Of a DNA stretch of 34,862 bases, positions 20,247-28,643 are shown piece after piece. Origin of the DNA: Podochytrium sp. JEL0797 (Eukaryota > Chytridiomycota > Chytridiomycetes > Chytridiales > Chytriomycetaceae). Both the position numbers and the translations under genes were made by a program. The first letter of the stretch is position 1. Each line of letters opens with the position of its first letter. Under the pieces are notes generated by a model that was not told the origin of the DNA, did no database searches, and saw only the letters and a program-made list of their open reading frames with translations. The stretch covers positions 1-34,862 of the forward strand of contig JADGJG010000165.1 in NCBI GenBank assembly GCA_027596195.1. Direction: 5' to 3'.

Positions 20247-20957
20247 ATGATTGAAGGTTCTCCTCATCACGCGCTGTTCGGCCACGCTTCGATGGATGCC
20301 GCAGAGTTCTCGCTCCTCCAAGACAATCTTCTGTTCGCCCCGACCCATACGCACATCTTTGCGGACATCTTCGCGCCAGTTTCAATCGCCAATGAGCCCA
20401 CCACACATTGCTTTCTCACCCCAATTCCGGAGACACATAGCCTTCTCACCCCCATTCCCGAGAGTCTCCTTCAAAACGAGTTTCCCTTCCTCGATCCTTG
20501 CCTATTTGGGGAAAACGCGACTCTGTGGCCTCCAGGAATACCAAATACCAACGAAGACGACCTTCTGTTTGACTTGTATCTCAAATACCCTTTGTTTGAC
20601 GCTGGTCCGTCACTTCTCATCAACCACCCGCCGGTATCAACGCCCGACTCGGCGTGTTCAAGTCCAGCAAGCCAATGGTCCCCGATGACTCAAGCTTCAC
20701 CACCGTCTTCTTCAAAATCAGATACCGAACATGTCCCGCGATCCAGAAAGCATCATCGAAAAGCGCTCTCGAGCGCGAACCGCGCCGTGTTGGTTGAGAT
20801 TTTTTCCAGGAACCCCATGCCAGGCACGTCGGAATTGACTGGAATTGCAGAGCGAGTGGGCATAAGTTTGAAGAGCTGTCGGTATTGGTTTCAAAATAAG
20901 AGAGCTGCAGAGCGAAGGGTTTTGGCGCAGCTTTCCCCAATATCACAATATCAATAA
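20247..20957 (+). CDS. homeodomain transcription factor HB5 (single exon)
   Basis: 236 residues from ATG 20247; an upstream in-frame GTG at 20229 is not a likely start. The homeodomain is at about 167-226: Arg5, Phe20, Asn23, Pro26 and helix 3 LKSCRYWFQNKRAAERR (Tyr47, Lys52). This SCRYWFQN form is shared only with HB6 and, in part, HB7. Instead of one HPLLRP motif it has two back-to-back degenerate copies, HCFLTPIPE and HSLLTPIPE (about 54-72), comparable to HPLLRPIPE of HB8. LFDLYL at 107-112 matches the FLDLFL motif. Ser/Pro-rich linker. AATAAA signals overlap the end of the gene. Confidence 0.92.
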   Translation: MIEGSPHHALFGHASMDAAEFSLLQDNLLFAPTHTHIFADIFAPVSIANEPTTHCFLTPIPETHSLLTPIPESLLQNEFPFLDPCLFGENATLWPPGIPNTNEDDLLFDLYLKYPLFDAGPSLLINHPPVSTPDSACSSPASQWSPMTQASPPSSSKSDTEHVPRSRKHHRKALSSANRAVLVEIFSRNPMPGTSELTGIAERVGISLKSCRYWFQNKRAAERRVLAQLSPISQYQ

Positions 20958-21068
20958 AAATAGCTGAATAAATTCTTCCTGCATGCGAACTACTAACCTG
21001 CTTTCCTTTCCTTTTTTTCCCTCGTATAATTGAAAAGAGAGATTTTTTGATTGCAGCCTGATTTTGAA

Positions 21069-21467
21069 ATGCAGTTTGACTCACCGTCACCGGAGCAACT
21101 TCACGACCCGTTCGGCTGCGCGGACAATGCTATCTTGATTCTACAAGAATTTTTGCTCAAGAAAGCCCTGATTACGCTGAACATGCTTCCACAAAGTCCT
21201 CTCTTTGATTGCTTTTCGCCGTACGGAAACCCAGCTCCGGCGCACTCGCTGTCCGACATGTTCCTCAACTTTCCAGATTCGGTCTCTACTCTCTCCACAA
21301 AGCGCGAACTCATTTGGTCCAGCTTCAAACGCAACCCGATGCCGTGCACTTCAGAATTGGAGGAAATTGCAGATGAACTAGGCATTAGTTTGAAGAGCTG
21401 CCGTTATTGGTTCCAAAACCGTCGCGCGGCTGAGAGGAGACTGGTGGCACGTCGGTTATCTGAATAA
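21069..21467 (+). CDS. truncated homeodomain protein HB6 (single exon)
   Basis: 132 residues from ATG 21069, the shortest of the array. Helices 1-3 are intact (Phe20, Asn23, Pro26, LKSCRYWFQNRRAAERR) and most like HB5. The basic N-terminal arm is missing: position 5 is Ser and position 8 Thr. LSDMFL at 61-66 abuts the homeodomain, whereas the other copies have ~40-110 linker residues there, so an internal deletion is likely. It lacks HPLLRP. It may bind DNA weakly or act through dimerisation (inference). TATAAT lies 44 nt before the ATG and AATAAA overlaps the stop region. Confidence 0.85.
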   Translation: MQFDSPSPEQLHDPFGCADNAILILQEFLLKKALITLNMLPQSPLFDCFSPYGNPAPAHSLSDMFLNFPDSVSTLSTKRELIWSSFKRNPMPCTSELEEIADELGISLKSCRYWFQNRRAAERRLVARRLSE

Positions 21468-22111
21468 ATCAGCTTTGAAAACCCCCCACGCGTTTTGGGC
21501 CTTAATTCTCCACTTCCTTGATTAAGTTTGGAAAAGTCACTCGGAATTGGCAATTGACCGTCACCATGGCTGTAATACGCAGATAGGCCAGGAGAATGAA
21601 ATCAAATTCCCTGTTTTGCTTCTGCTTGGAAGGGATGTCAACATGGGGGTCAAGATGGGCCCGAGGAAGACGTTGGGGCTCCGCCGCCTATTTCCGTTTT
21701 TAAATGCTAAAACGTGATCGGAAACCCCGATTAAAAATCCGAGAACACCCAGAAATCCGCAATATTTTTATTATTTAGTGTACAAAGGTGCAGGAAATAC
21801 CGCAAAAGTCAAAATGCAGGATTTTTTTGTTTTTTTTTTTGCACTTCAGCCCCAAGAGATTATTGCCAAAAATTTTGGAGGTCAAGGAAATAGGATGGGG
21901 CCGGTTTTTCACCCTCCGATAACCGGGTTCATTTCCGTTCCGCAGATTCGCACTCTTTCCCCCCTGCTGGGTGAGATTCGAACTTTGTTGAGAGCGTTTT
22001 CGCGGAGAGGGTCGCCGTTTTCTGTTGGTTTGTTATCACTGAATTTTCTACATCTACGTATAAGATGTTCTCCCCACCCCCAAACAAAATTCAAAGTAAA
22101 CCCCATTCTAA
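21468..22111. other. intergenic HB6-HB7
   Basis: About 640 nt. It contains a short inverted repeat (ATCGG, spacer AAACC, CCGAT) at 21717-21731 and, near 21770, an A/T-rich stretch followed by a poly(T) run at about 21823-21840. Frames on both strands show no recognisable protein. Confidence 0.45.
22059..22064 (+). promoter_or_regulatory. TATA-like element of HB7
   Basis: TATAAG in ACGTATAAGATG, 53 nt before the HB7 ATG; position comparable to the TATA boxes of HB2 and HB4. Confidence 0.45.
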
Positions 22112-22651
22112 ATGCACGCTCCGTCCCAGTTACACCCGGCATTTCCAGTCGATGAAGATATCTTCGGTTACGCTGAAAACGGAACCTCTTTGCTGTTGGA
22201 TAGCCTTGGAAGCCATGAACGGTCAAAGTCAAGCTCTCTGCCCCCTCCAATGGCACTCTTCATTGACACGCGCCACATATTCCCCCAAGCGACTGACCCA
22301 CGCCTGTTATCGGCCAGTCCGGTATCATTTGTTGCATCCTCGATGCAGAGCTTCAAAATGGACTCTCCTTCTCCGTCTCTCACCGCAACACATTCACCAA
22401 TATCGCCTGCCACTGCCAGATGCCACAACCGGCCTGTCGCATCCAAGAAGAATCAGCGTCAGCCCTTATCCAAAGAACACTGCGATTACATGTTGGGAAT
22501 CTTTCGCGAAAACCCCACTCCTCGCACATCGGAGCTGAGTCTCGTCGCCAAGAACGTTGGTATCAGCCTCAGAAGCTGCCAATACTGGTTCCAGAACAGG
22601 CGTGCGGCAGTGAAGAGGAAGGAGGCTCGGGAACAATTTGACGATGTTTGA
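22112..22651 (+). CDS. homeodomain transcription factor HB7 (single exon)
   Basis: 179 residues with no intron. The homeodomain is at about 112-171: Arg5, Phe20, Asn23, Pro26 and helix 3 LRSCQYWFQNRRA (Tyr47). Helix 3 is intermediate between the HCQ-type copies and the SCR-type HB5/HB6. The N-terminal ~110 residues are Ser/Pro-rich and lack a clear HPLLRP or FLDLFL motif; LHPAFP at 7-12 may be a remnant. It ends with an acidic FDDV and two AATAAA signals in the 3' flank. It sits immediately 5' of the ABCG gene on the same strand. Confidence 0.92.
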   Translation: MHAPSQLHPAFPVDEDIFGYAENGTSLLLDSLGSHERSKSSSLPPPMALFIDTRHIFPQATDPRLLSASPVSFVASSMQSFKMDSPSPSLTATHSPISPATARCHNRPVASKKNQRQPLSKEHCDYMLGIFRENPTPRTSELSLVAKNVGISLRSCQYWFQNRRAAVKRKEAREQFDDV

Positions 22652-22935
22652 ATAAATGTTTGAATAAAGCGATTGATAACAACGTATTTTTGGGCTTGGG
22701 CTGGGCTGTAATCAACCCCCGTGACCATGTCCGATTCATGATCGTCAGCCCAGGATGGTCCGTTACGCCACAAGAACTTCTCCGTTAAGAACGATTGCAC
22801 ATCTAACTGCTCGAGGTTCGAGTAATGGTAGAAAATCACAACCAATCGAGAGGTAACAACCAGGTTCGAATTTTGGACACTGGCCACAAAACAACCAAAA
22901 AAAGTTGTTTGTTTTTTTTCCAAGAAAACGCAGCC

Positions 22936-25900
22936 ATGATCCCGCACGTCCTCATTCTCGCACTCCTATCCTTCAGCGCGGCGCAGGACTCGACATCAGC
23001 CACTACCGATGTCCTCACTGCAACCTCGACGTCAGCATCGCCAACGGCAACTTCACAAGCTGTGTGCTTCGATTGTAACATTGGGGTACGATTTCTTGTG
23101 GGTCTCATATTGCCGGGTTTCTGAGAATTTAACTCAGGGATGTCAAAACTACGGAAACTGCACTACGCTCGGAATCTGCAGTTGTTTGAACGGTTTTGGA
23201 GGAGCTGATTGCGCGTCGCCAGGTATTGTTGGACCATTTGTGGAATAGATTCTTGTTGAGCAGCAACTAACATTCGAATCAGCCTGCGGTTCCATTCTCG
23301 AAACTGAACGTCCAACGCTTCCAAGTGGCGAGGATATGTGCTCATGCAGCACGGGATTCTCTGGGCCAACTTGTGCCAGTGAGTTGTCTCCTGTTTCATG
23401 TTTGTTTCTGATTACTAATCTTTGACAGTTTGTTCCGAGGACTCCGTTTGCCCGCAAGCCACATCCACAGGAATGGCCGTCACTGTCCAGCAGGTCTGCA
23501 ACAAGTCACCCGTCATTTGGGACACGCAAAACACATACTGTGCCATGATCTGTGAGTCAACAACACATCGAAGTTGGAGTGGCCTGATCCGTTTTTGACA
23601 CATGAAATTTTTCCCAAAGCCCCACTTCTCCAAACGATCTACAAGGGCAAAACCGGTATTCTCTTGGACAGCAACAGCACCCACATGTACGGATCGTTGT
23701 GGTACCAGGACAAGCAGCAGTTCATGTGCGAGTTGACGGACTGCGCCCAAAAAATTGAAAACGGGGTGTACTCGAACGTTTGCCAATCAGGCACATGTAA
23801 GTGCAATGGGAATTCGGCTTTCTGTGGCGGCCCTGGTACCATGCTCTCCATCAAGGGAACCATCGAATCGGCGAGCGGCGGATCCACGTTCAAATGGTGA
23901 GTTTCGGTGTTTCGCGTCGCGTTTGTATTTGTTGTACTTATTGCCACATTTCGCAGCGATATGGACGGCACCAACTGCAACCTCAGACTCAACTTCTTGG
24001 ACGGCTTGTTCCCGACAGGAATGCCCATGTCCGATTGTGCTTTCGGCGAGTGCGCATACGAGAGCCAAAACCCGTACCTTACCAACGTGGATGTGAAGGA
24101 ACCACTTTCCCCTGCCGGAATCGCCGGGTCTGCCGTTGCCGGAGTTTTGGGATTCGGAGCCATCGTGATTTTCGTCTGGTCGTACTTGTACCAAATCCGC
24201 GCCCGCAAAGAACCTGTTCCACCACCTCGCCAAGGAGCCAACATTGAATTCAGCGACATCACGTACACGCTTCCGACCGGCAAAGTCCTCTTGGACGGAA
24301 TCACGTCTTCTGCCAGTGCTGGTCAACTGACCGCCATCATGGGCCCCTCCGGAGCGGGAAAGAGTACTCTTTTGGACATTTTGGCTGGGAAGGACAAGCG
24401 CGGTGAAGTGACGGGGTCGCTGATTTTTGACGGTGTCGAGTTCAACCCAAAAGACGCGAGCAAGATTATCGCTTACGTTGACCAAGACGATTTGTTGCTT
24501 CCTTCCATGACCGTGCGCGAAACGCTTCTCTTCAGTGCCAAGTTGCGTCTTGCCGAGGGAATGAGCGACCAGGAGAAGTTGGAACGCGTTGACCAGACCA
24601 TTGAGACTCTTGGATTGAGCCATGTCGCCAACAGCCGTGTGGGAGGATTCGGTTTGCGCGGAATCAGTGGTGGAGAGCGCCGCAGAGTTAGTATCGGTGT
24701 GGAGCTCGTGACAAGTCCGGGTATTCTGTTCTTGGATGAGCCCACGAGTGGTCTCGATTCTTTCAACGCACACGCGGTTATTGAGGCTTTGCATCGATTG
24801 GCGCACGATAGTAACAAAACGATTGTATTTACGTGAGTTTCTTAACGTGCGTGTTCTAGTGTGAGCGCAATCTAACCAATCAAATCAAACAGCGTGCATC
24901 AACCCAGATCTGACATGTTTGCCATGTTCGACCAAGTGATTGTTTTGGCGGCGGGAACGACCATGTTCTCCGCCAAGGGAGTGGACGCGGCGCAACTACT
25001 GAAGGAGGACGGCCACCCATGTCCCGACGGATACAACATAGCCGACCATTTGCTGGACCTTGCCATTCAAGTTCCTCGTGAAGCCGAAGCCGATGCCGCT
25101 GACGCAGCAAACTCGAACTCATTCAAGCTCAACATTGGCGGAAGTACCCTGAGAAAGCGCGTCACTGTGAAATCCACGACTTCCAACTCCAGCTCCGCTT
25201 CTAAAACCAAGACCACTGCCCCTCGCCACCTCGAAACTTCTTGCACCGACGTCAAACCCGTCGTCGTCGGTTTCTTGACTCAGCTCACCGAATTGGTCCG
25301 CCGCTCCTTCAGGCATTTGATCAGAACACCAAGCTTGCTCTATGGCCACATCGGTCTATCGGTCTTCATGGGCGTGTTTGTTGGTGGCTTGTACTTTGAT
25401 TCCGGCGATTCGATTGCGGGATTCCAGAATCGCCTTGGTTGTCTTTTGTTCATTTGCTCTCTCATCGGTTTCTCGTCCTTGTCCGCGATCGGTTCCATGG
25501 CTCAAGAGCGCAACCTGTTCATTCGCGAACGAAGCAACGGAGTGTACGGATCCTTCCCATACTACATTTCGAAGATCATGTGCGACGTTCTCCCACTGCG
25601 CGTTCTCCCAGGATTCATTTTGGGGACTATTGCCTTCTGGATGTGTGGTTTCACGTCGTCTGGGAACCACTTCCCGCGATTCCTCGCCCTGTTGCTGCCC
25701 TTCTCTGCGATCATGGGGCTCACGTGTATCTGCATTGCGGTTTCCATCCCCGACATCGGTGCTGCCACGCTTGTTGGTGCGATTGTGATTTTGTTCAAGA
25801 TGCTGTTTGCGGGAATGATCATTTCTCAAGGTTCGTTTTTTGAGTCTTTGTCGAAGCATGGCGGGGTTTGACAATTTCTGACACCTTAATTACCCAATTT

Positions 25901-26243
25901 ACAGATTCGATTCCCGAGGCACTTCGGTGGATTCAATATTTGAGTTTCTTCAAGTACCCCTACGAAGGCATGGTCGTCAACGATATGGGGCTGCTTGAGC
26001 TCCAGGATTCCATTGACGGGACAGCAGTTAGCGTGAGTGCCTTGTTTGATTCTTTTTGTGTCGGATTCATGCCCTGACCTTCGATTTTTTAAATATCAGT
26101 TGCCGGCTTCGTTGATTCTGGAGAAGTTTGGATTCGATATCAATAACTACGGAAAGGACTTGCTTATCACAATCATCATTTTGGTGCTGCTTCTTGTGCT
26201 GACTGGAGTTTTGATTGACGTCAGATTGAAGGAACGTCGTTGA
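22936..26243 (+). CDS. ABCG half-transporter with EGF-like ectodomain (Adp1-like)
   Basis: Nine exons: 22936-23085, 23138-23222, 23283-23378, 23429-23551, 23620-23896, 23957-24832, 24893-25830, 25905-26032 and 26100-26243. They total 2817 nt, 938 residues. A signal peptide (MIPHVLILALLSFSAAQ) and Thr/Ser stalk precede cysteine-rich EGF-like repeats (GCQNYGNC, CSCLNGFGGADC, CSCSTGFSGPTC), then a membrane segment (GSAVAGVLGFGAIVIFVW). The nucleotide-binding domain has Walker A GPSGAGKST, signature ISGGERRR, Walker B ILFLDEPTSGLD and the switch His in TVHQPRSD. The C-terminal G-type membrane domain has about six helices. It resembles fungal Adp1 and plant ABCG24/28 types; half-size, so it should dimerise. 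The substrate is unknown. It lies inside the homeobox array but has ordinary intron density, so it is not part of that duplication. Confidence 0.95.
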
Positions 26244-26694
26244 TGGGAGGGGGGACACCTTTGAATTAATTAGCTTTTCAGATTAAAATTTATATTCGTT
26301 TTTATATCCGCGAACCCCTGAGCTATCATGCCTTACTAATTGGTATCCGTCCGAGCTCAGTTTCAAGTTCGAAGCTGTGACTCGACAAAGTTCGATTTAA
26401 GCGGCATGATTGCCGCACCTCTCCTTTTGAACTTTGCTTGTAATATTCGTGGATTAGCGAATACTTAGAAATAAAAATATCAGACGTTTGGCTGGCGATT
26501 GGATGAAGAGAATTATCTGGTGTTTAAATTTAAGTTGAGGGGTTGGCGGCTATCTCCAAAATATCTTCCTTTCTTCATGTCATGATGCTTGAATCAGGTT
26601 CGTTATGGTTGAACTTGCTTGGCAACCCCTTCTTTCCTTCTTCCGCGCTGCAATAAATTTCTTGCAATTACTCACCTTTACAACCAAAACTTCA
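26244..26694. other. intergenic ABCG-HB8
   Basis: About 450 nt. ABCG 3' end (ATTAAA near 26283), then the HB8 promoter with TGACTCG at 26378-26384 and TTTAAAT near 26523. An in-frame ATG at 26605 would extend HB8 by 30 residues. Confidence 0.45.
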
Positions 26695-27423
26695 ATGCAT
26701 TCACTCACGGACCTTTCACCCACCGAGGCTACGTGGGACGCACACCAATATGCTGACAGCAGTCTTAACTTGTCCTTGGATTCGTATGCCGCAGACATGT
26801 ACCCTTCTCTTTTTATGGGCTTTTTCACTCCCGCCGCTCCGCTATCATCCATCACACCGGATCTCCACCCATTACTGCGTCCTATCCCCGAAAATTCAGC
26901 CCCATACAACCCACTCCTCTACAACTCTCCGCCAAGAGACGAATTCCTTGATTTGTTCTTGTCACCACCATTCCCAGCTTCCGGCAGCCAACAAGTTGCG
27001 CCACCACAAGAACTCCAAGCCAAGCCACCAACACTAGGCCAACACGTTCTGTATTCGACCCAAATCCTACCACATTCCAACTTGAGAGAACCGCCGTCCC
27101 CAGTGTCAGCTGACATCTCGAACACCGTCTCCCCGCCACCCACCCACCTCCACCAAACAACTGCGCCAACCAACCGAGCCACCCCAGCCACCACTACCAC
27201 CACAACCACCACCGCTACCAAATCGCACAATCGATTGCCCAGACACCATCGCGATTTCCTTATGGACATCTTTCGCGCGAACGATTCACCCAGCACTCCG
27301 CAGTTGCGCGAAGTGGCGGCCAAAGTCGGGATTTCGTTACGGCACTGTCAGTATTGGTTTCAGAATCGCCGTGCTGCCGCAAGAAGGGCAGAGAAGGGGC
27401 GCGCGAAGAGAGCGCAATTTTAA
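26695..27423 (+). CDS. homeodomain transcription factor HB8 (single exon)
   Basis: 242 residues from ATG 26695 (MHSLTDLSP). An in-frame ATG at 26605 would add 30 hydrophobic residues unlike the other copies, so it is not preferred. The homeodomain is at about 174-233: Phe20, Asn23, Pro26, helix 3 LRHCQYWFQNRRAAARR; arm position 5 is His, not Arg. Family motifs are DLHPLLRPIPE (58-63 core) and FLDLFL at 84-89. The linker has a Thr-rich run from an ACC/ACA repeat (about 27181-27220). AATAAA follows the stop by ~20 nt. Nuclear DNA-binding regulator by domain. Confidence 0.92.
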   Translation: MHSLTDLSPTEATWDAHQYADSSLNLSLDSYAADMYPSLFMGFFTPAAPLSSITPDLHPLLRPIPENSAPYNPLLYNSPPRDEFLDLFLSPPFPASGSQQVAPPQELQAKPPTLGQHVLYSTQILPHSNLREPPSPVSADISNTVSPPPTHLHQTTAPTNRATPATTTTTTTTATKSHNRLPRHHRDFLMDIFRANDSPSTPQLREVAAKVGISLRHCQYWFQNRRAAARRAEKGRAKRAQF

Positions 27424-27905
27424 TCTACGATTTTAAAACATTTGGGAATAAATCAATTGTGATAAGACGATTGCCTGCCCTTCATTTTTTTCTCGCATCA
27501 TTTTCCACAAAAAAATACTGTTATCTACGCCGTTGTTCATATTTACTCATTAATAATGCAATGCTCCAAAGTCCCATTTCGAAATGAAAGCCGCAGAACG
27601 ATTCCCAGCAAGTTCAACTACCCCAGAAAAAAGAGGTGGTTCAGTGCGATCAATTCACTTTTTGAGCTTAAACACTTTCGCGAATTTTGGTGCATTAAAG
27701 ATGCAAAAGGAACCTGGAGTTGCGTTACTTTTCGGTCTCAGTTTCAACAATATGGTCGATTAAATCTATTACAAATTTGGGCGAACTTTTTGCCTGAGCC
27801 CCCCCGACCGCTCGCGAAAAAAATTCATTTCACGACGAGTCGAACATAAATGCAACACTTCTGTCTCGAAGAGTCGCTAGAATTTCTTTCTTCATTTCGT
27901 TCGCA
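27424..27905. other. intergenic HB8-HB9
   Basis: About 480 nt. AATAAA of HB8 near 27447; GAGTCG at 27837-27842 and 27871-27876 close to HB9, with CATAAA between them. A 97-codon frame at 27556-27849 has no recognisable features and covers the promoter, so it is probably chance. Confidence 0.45.
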
Positions 27906-28559
27906 ATGCCAGAAGACGGACCATTTGACGGCGAGACCGCGTTCTCTATTCTGGGTTACTCCCCGTTCGTTTTCCCGGACAATCACGGCCACCAAACGTC
28001 CTTCCTAGCCGTTCCCCAGTTTGATTACCCACATACCCTCATGGGAACCCCAGACCTCGTGACACCAGACCTCTTCCCCTTCACCCCGAGCCAGCCCCCC
28101 TCCTTCATTTCCACGGACATCCACCCTCTCCTGCGAACAGACTCGTTCCCCCAACACCAACCATCAGGCTTGAACGCATACGCTACACCGTCCCCTGAAT
28201 TCGATGCGGAACTGGACGCCTTCTTGTCGACTGGCGTTCAACCAAACGTATTCCAGCCACCGCAAGCCTCAAGCATCCCCCATGTTGTTTCTTCCGAACA
28301 AGAACCCATCCAAACCATGCCACCCACGAAGCGTCAAGATTCGTACCTTCTCGCACCGACGGCGACCAAGCCGAGAATTCGACTCACGAAGGCGGACAGA
28401 GAGTACATGCTCTCTGTGTACAACAGCAATCACATGCCGAATACATCGGTCTTGCGAGGCGTGGCGGACCGTGTTGGGATCGATCTGCGTCACTGTCAAT
28501 ATTGGTTTCAAAACCGCCGAGCCGCGTCGAGAAGGGCCGAAAAGAATAGAAAGGACTAA
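27906..28559 (+). CDS. homeodomain transcription factor HB9 (single exon)
   Basis: 217 residues with no intron, start MPEDGPFDG. The homeodomain is at about 153-212: Arg5, Leu8, Tyr20, Asn23, Pro26, helix 3 LRHCQYWFQNRRAASRR (Tyr47, Gln50). Family motifs are DIHPLLRT (73-78 core) and the degenerate ELDAFL at 102-107. The N-terminal region is Pro/Asp/Phe-rich (TPDLFPFTPSQPP). It is closest in helix 3 to HB8, its neighbour, implying a recent local duplication. It is the last gene of the array; two AATAAA signals lie in the 85 nt before the convergent SYLF gene's stop. Confidence 0.93.
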   Translation: MPEDGPFDGETAFSILGYSPFVFPDNHGHQTSFLAVPQFDYPHTLMGTPDLVTPDLFPFTPSQPPSFISTDIHPLLRTDSFPQHQPSGLNAYATPSPEFDAELDAFLSTGVQPNVFQPPQASSIPHVVSSEQEPIQTMPPTKRQDSYLLAPTATKPRIRLTKADREYMLSVYNSNHMPNTSVLRGVADRVGIDLRHCQYWFQNRRAASRRAEKNRKD

Positions 28560-28643
28560 TTTCGTTTCTGCCAAATTAATAAAAAATAAATTGCTGGCAC
28601 TTCTTTATATTTTTTGGATAATTTTGAGTGAACAAGAAGACCC

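Noticed and set aside
20080..20406. 108-codon minus-strand frame over the HB5 start
   Set aside because: It is antisense to the HB5 promoter and coding start and has no protein-like features.
21960..22010. B-box-like GTTCGAATCTC on the minus strand near HB7
   Set aside because: The flanking bases do not form a T-stem and no A-box sits at the right distance.
22855..22885. tRNA T-arm-like AGGTTCGAATTTTGG upstream of the ABCG gene
   Set aside because: The stem needs wobble pairs and I find no matching acceptor, D-arm or anticodon arm upstream.
23787..24806. 339-codon minus-strand frame across the ABCG gene
   Set aside because: It is a shadow of the coding strand; the plus frame carries Walker A, Walker B and the signature motif.
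27556..27849. 97-codon open frame between HB8 and HB9
   Set aside because: No recognisable features; it overlaps the HB9 promoter with its GAGTCG and CATAAA elements, and long chance frames are common here.
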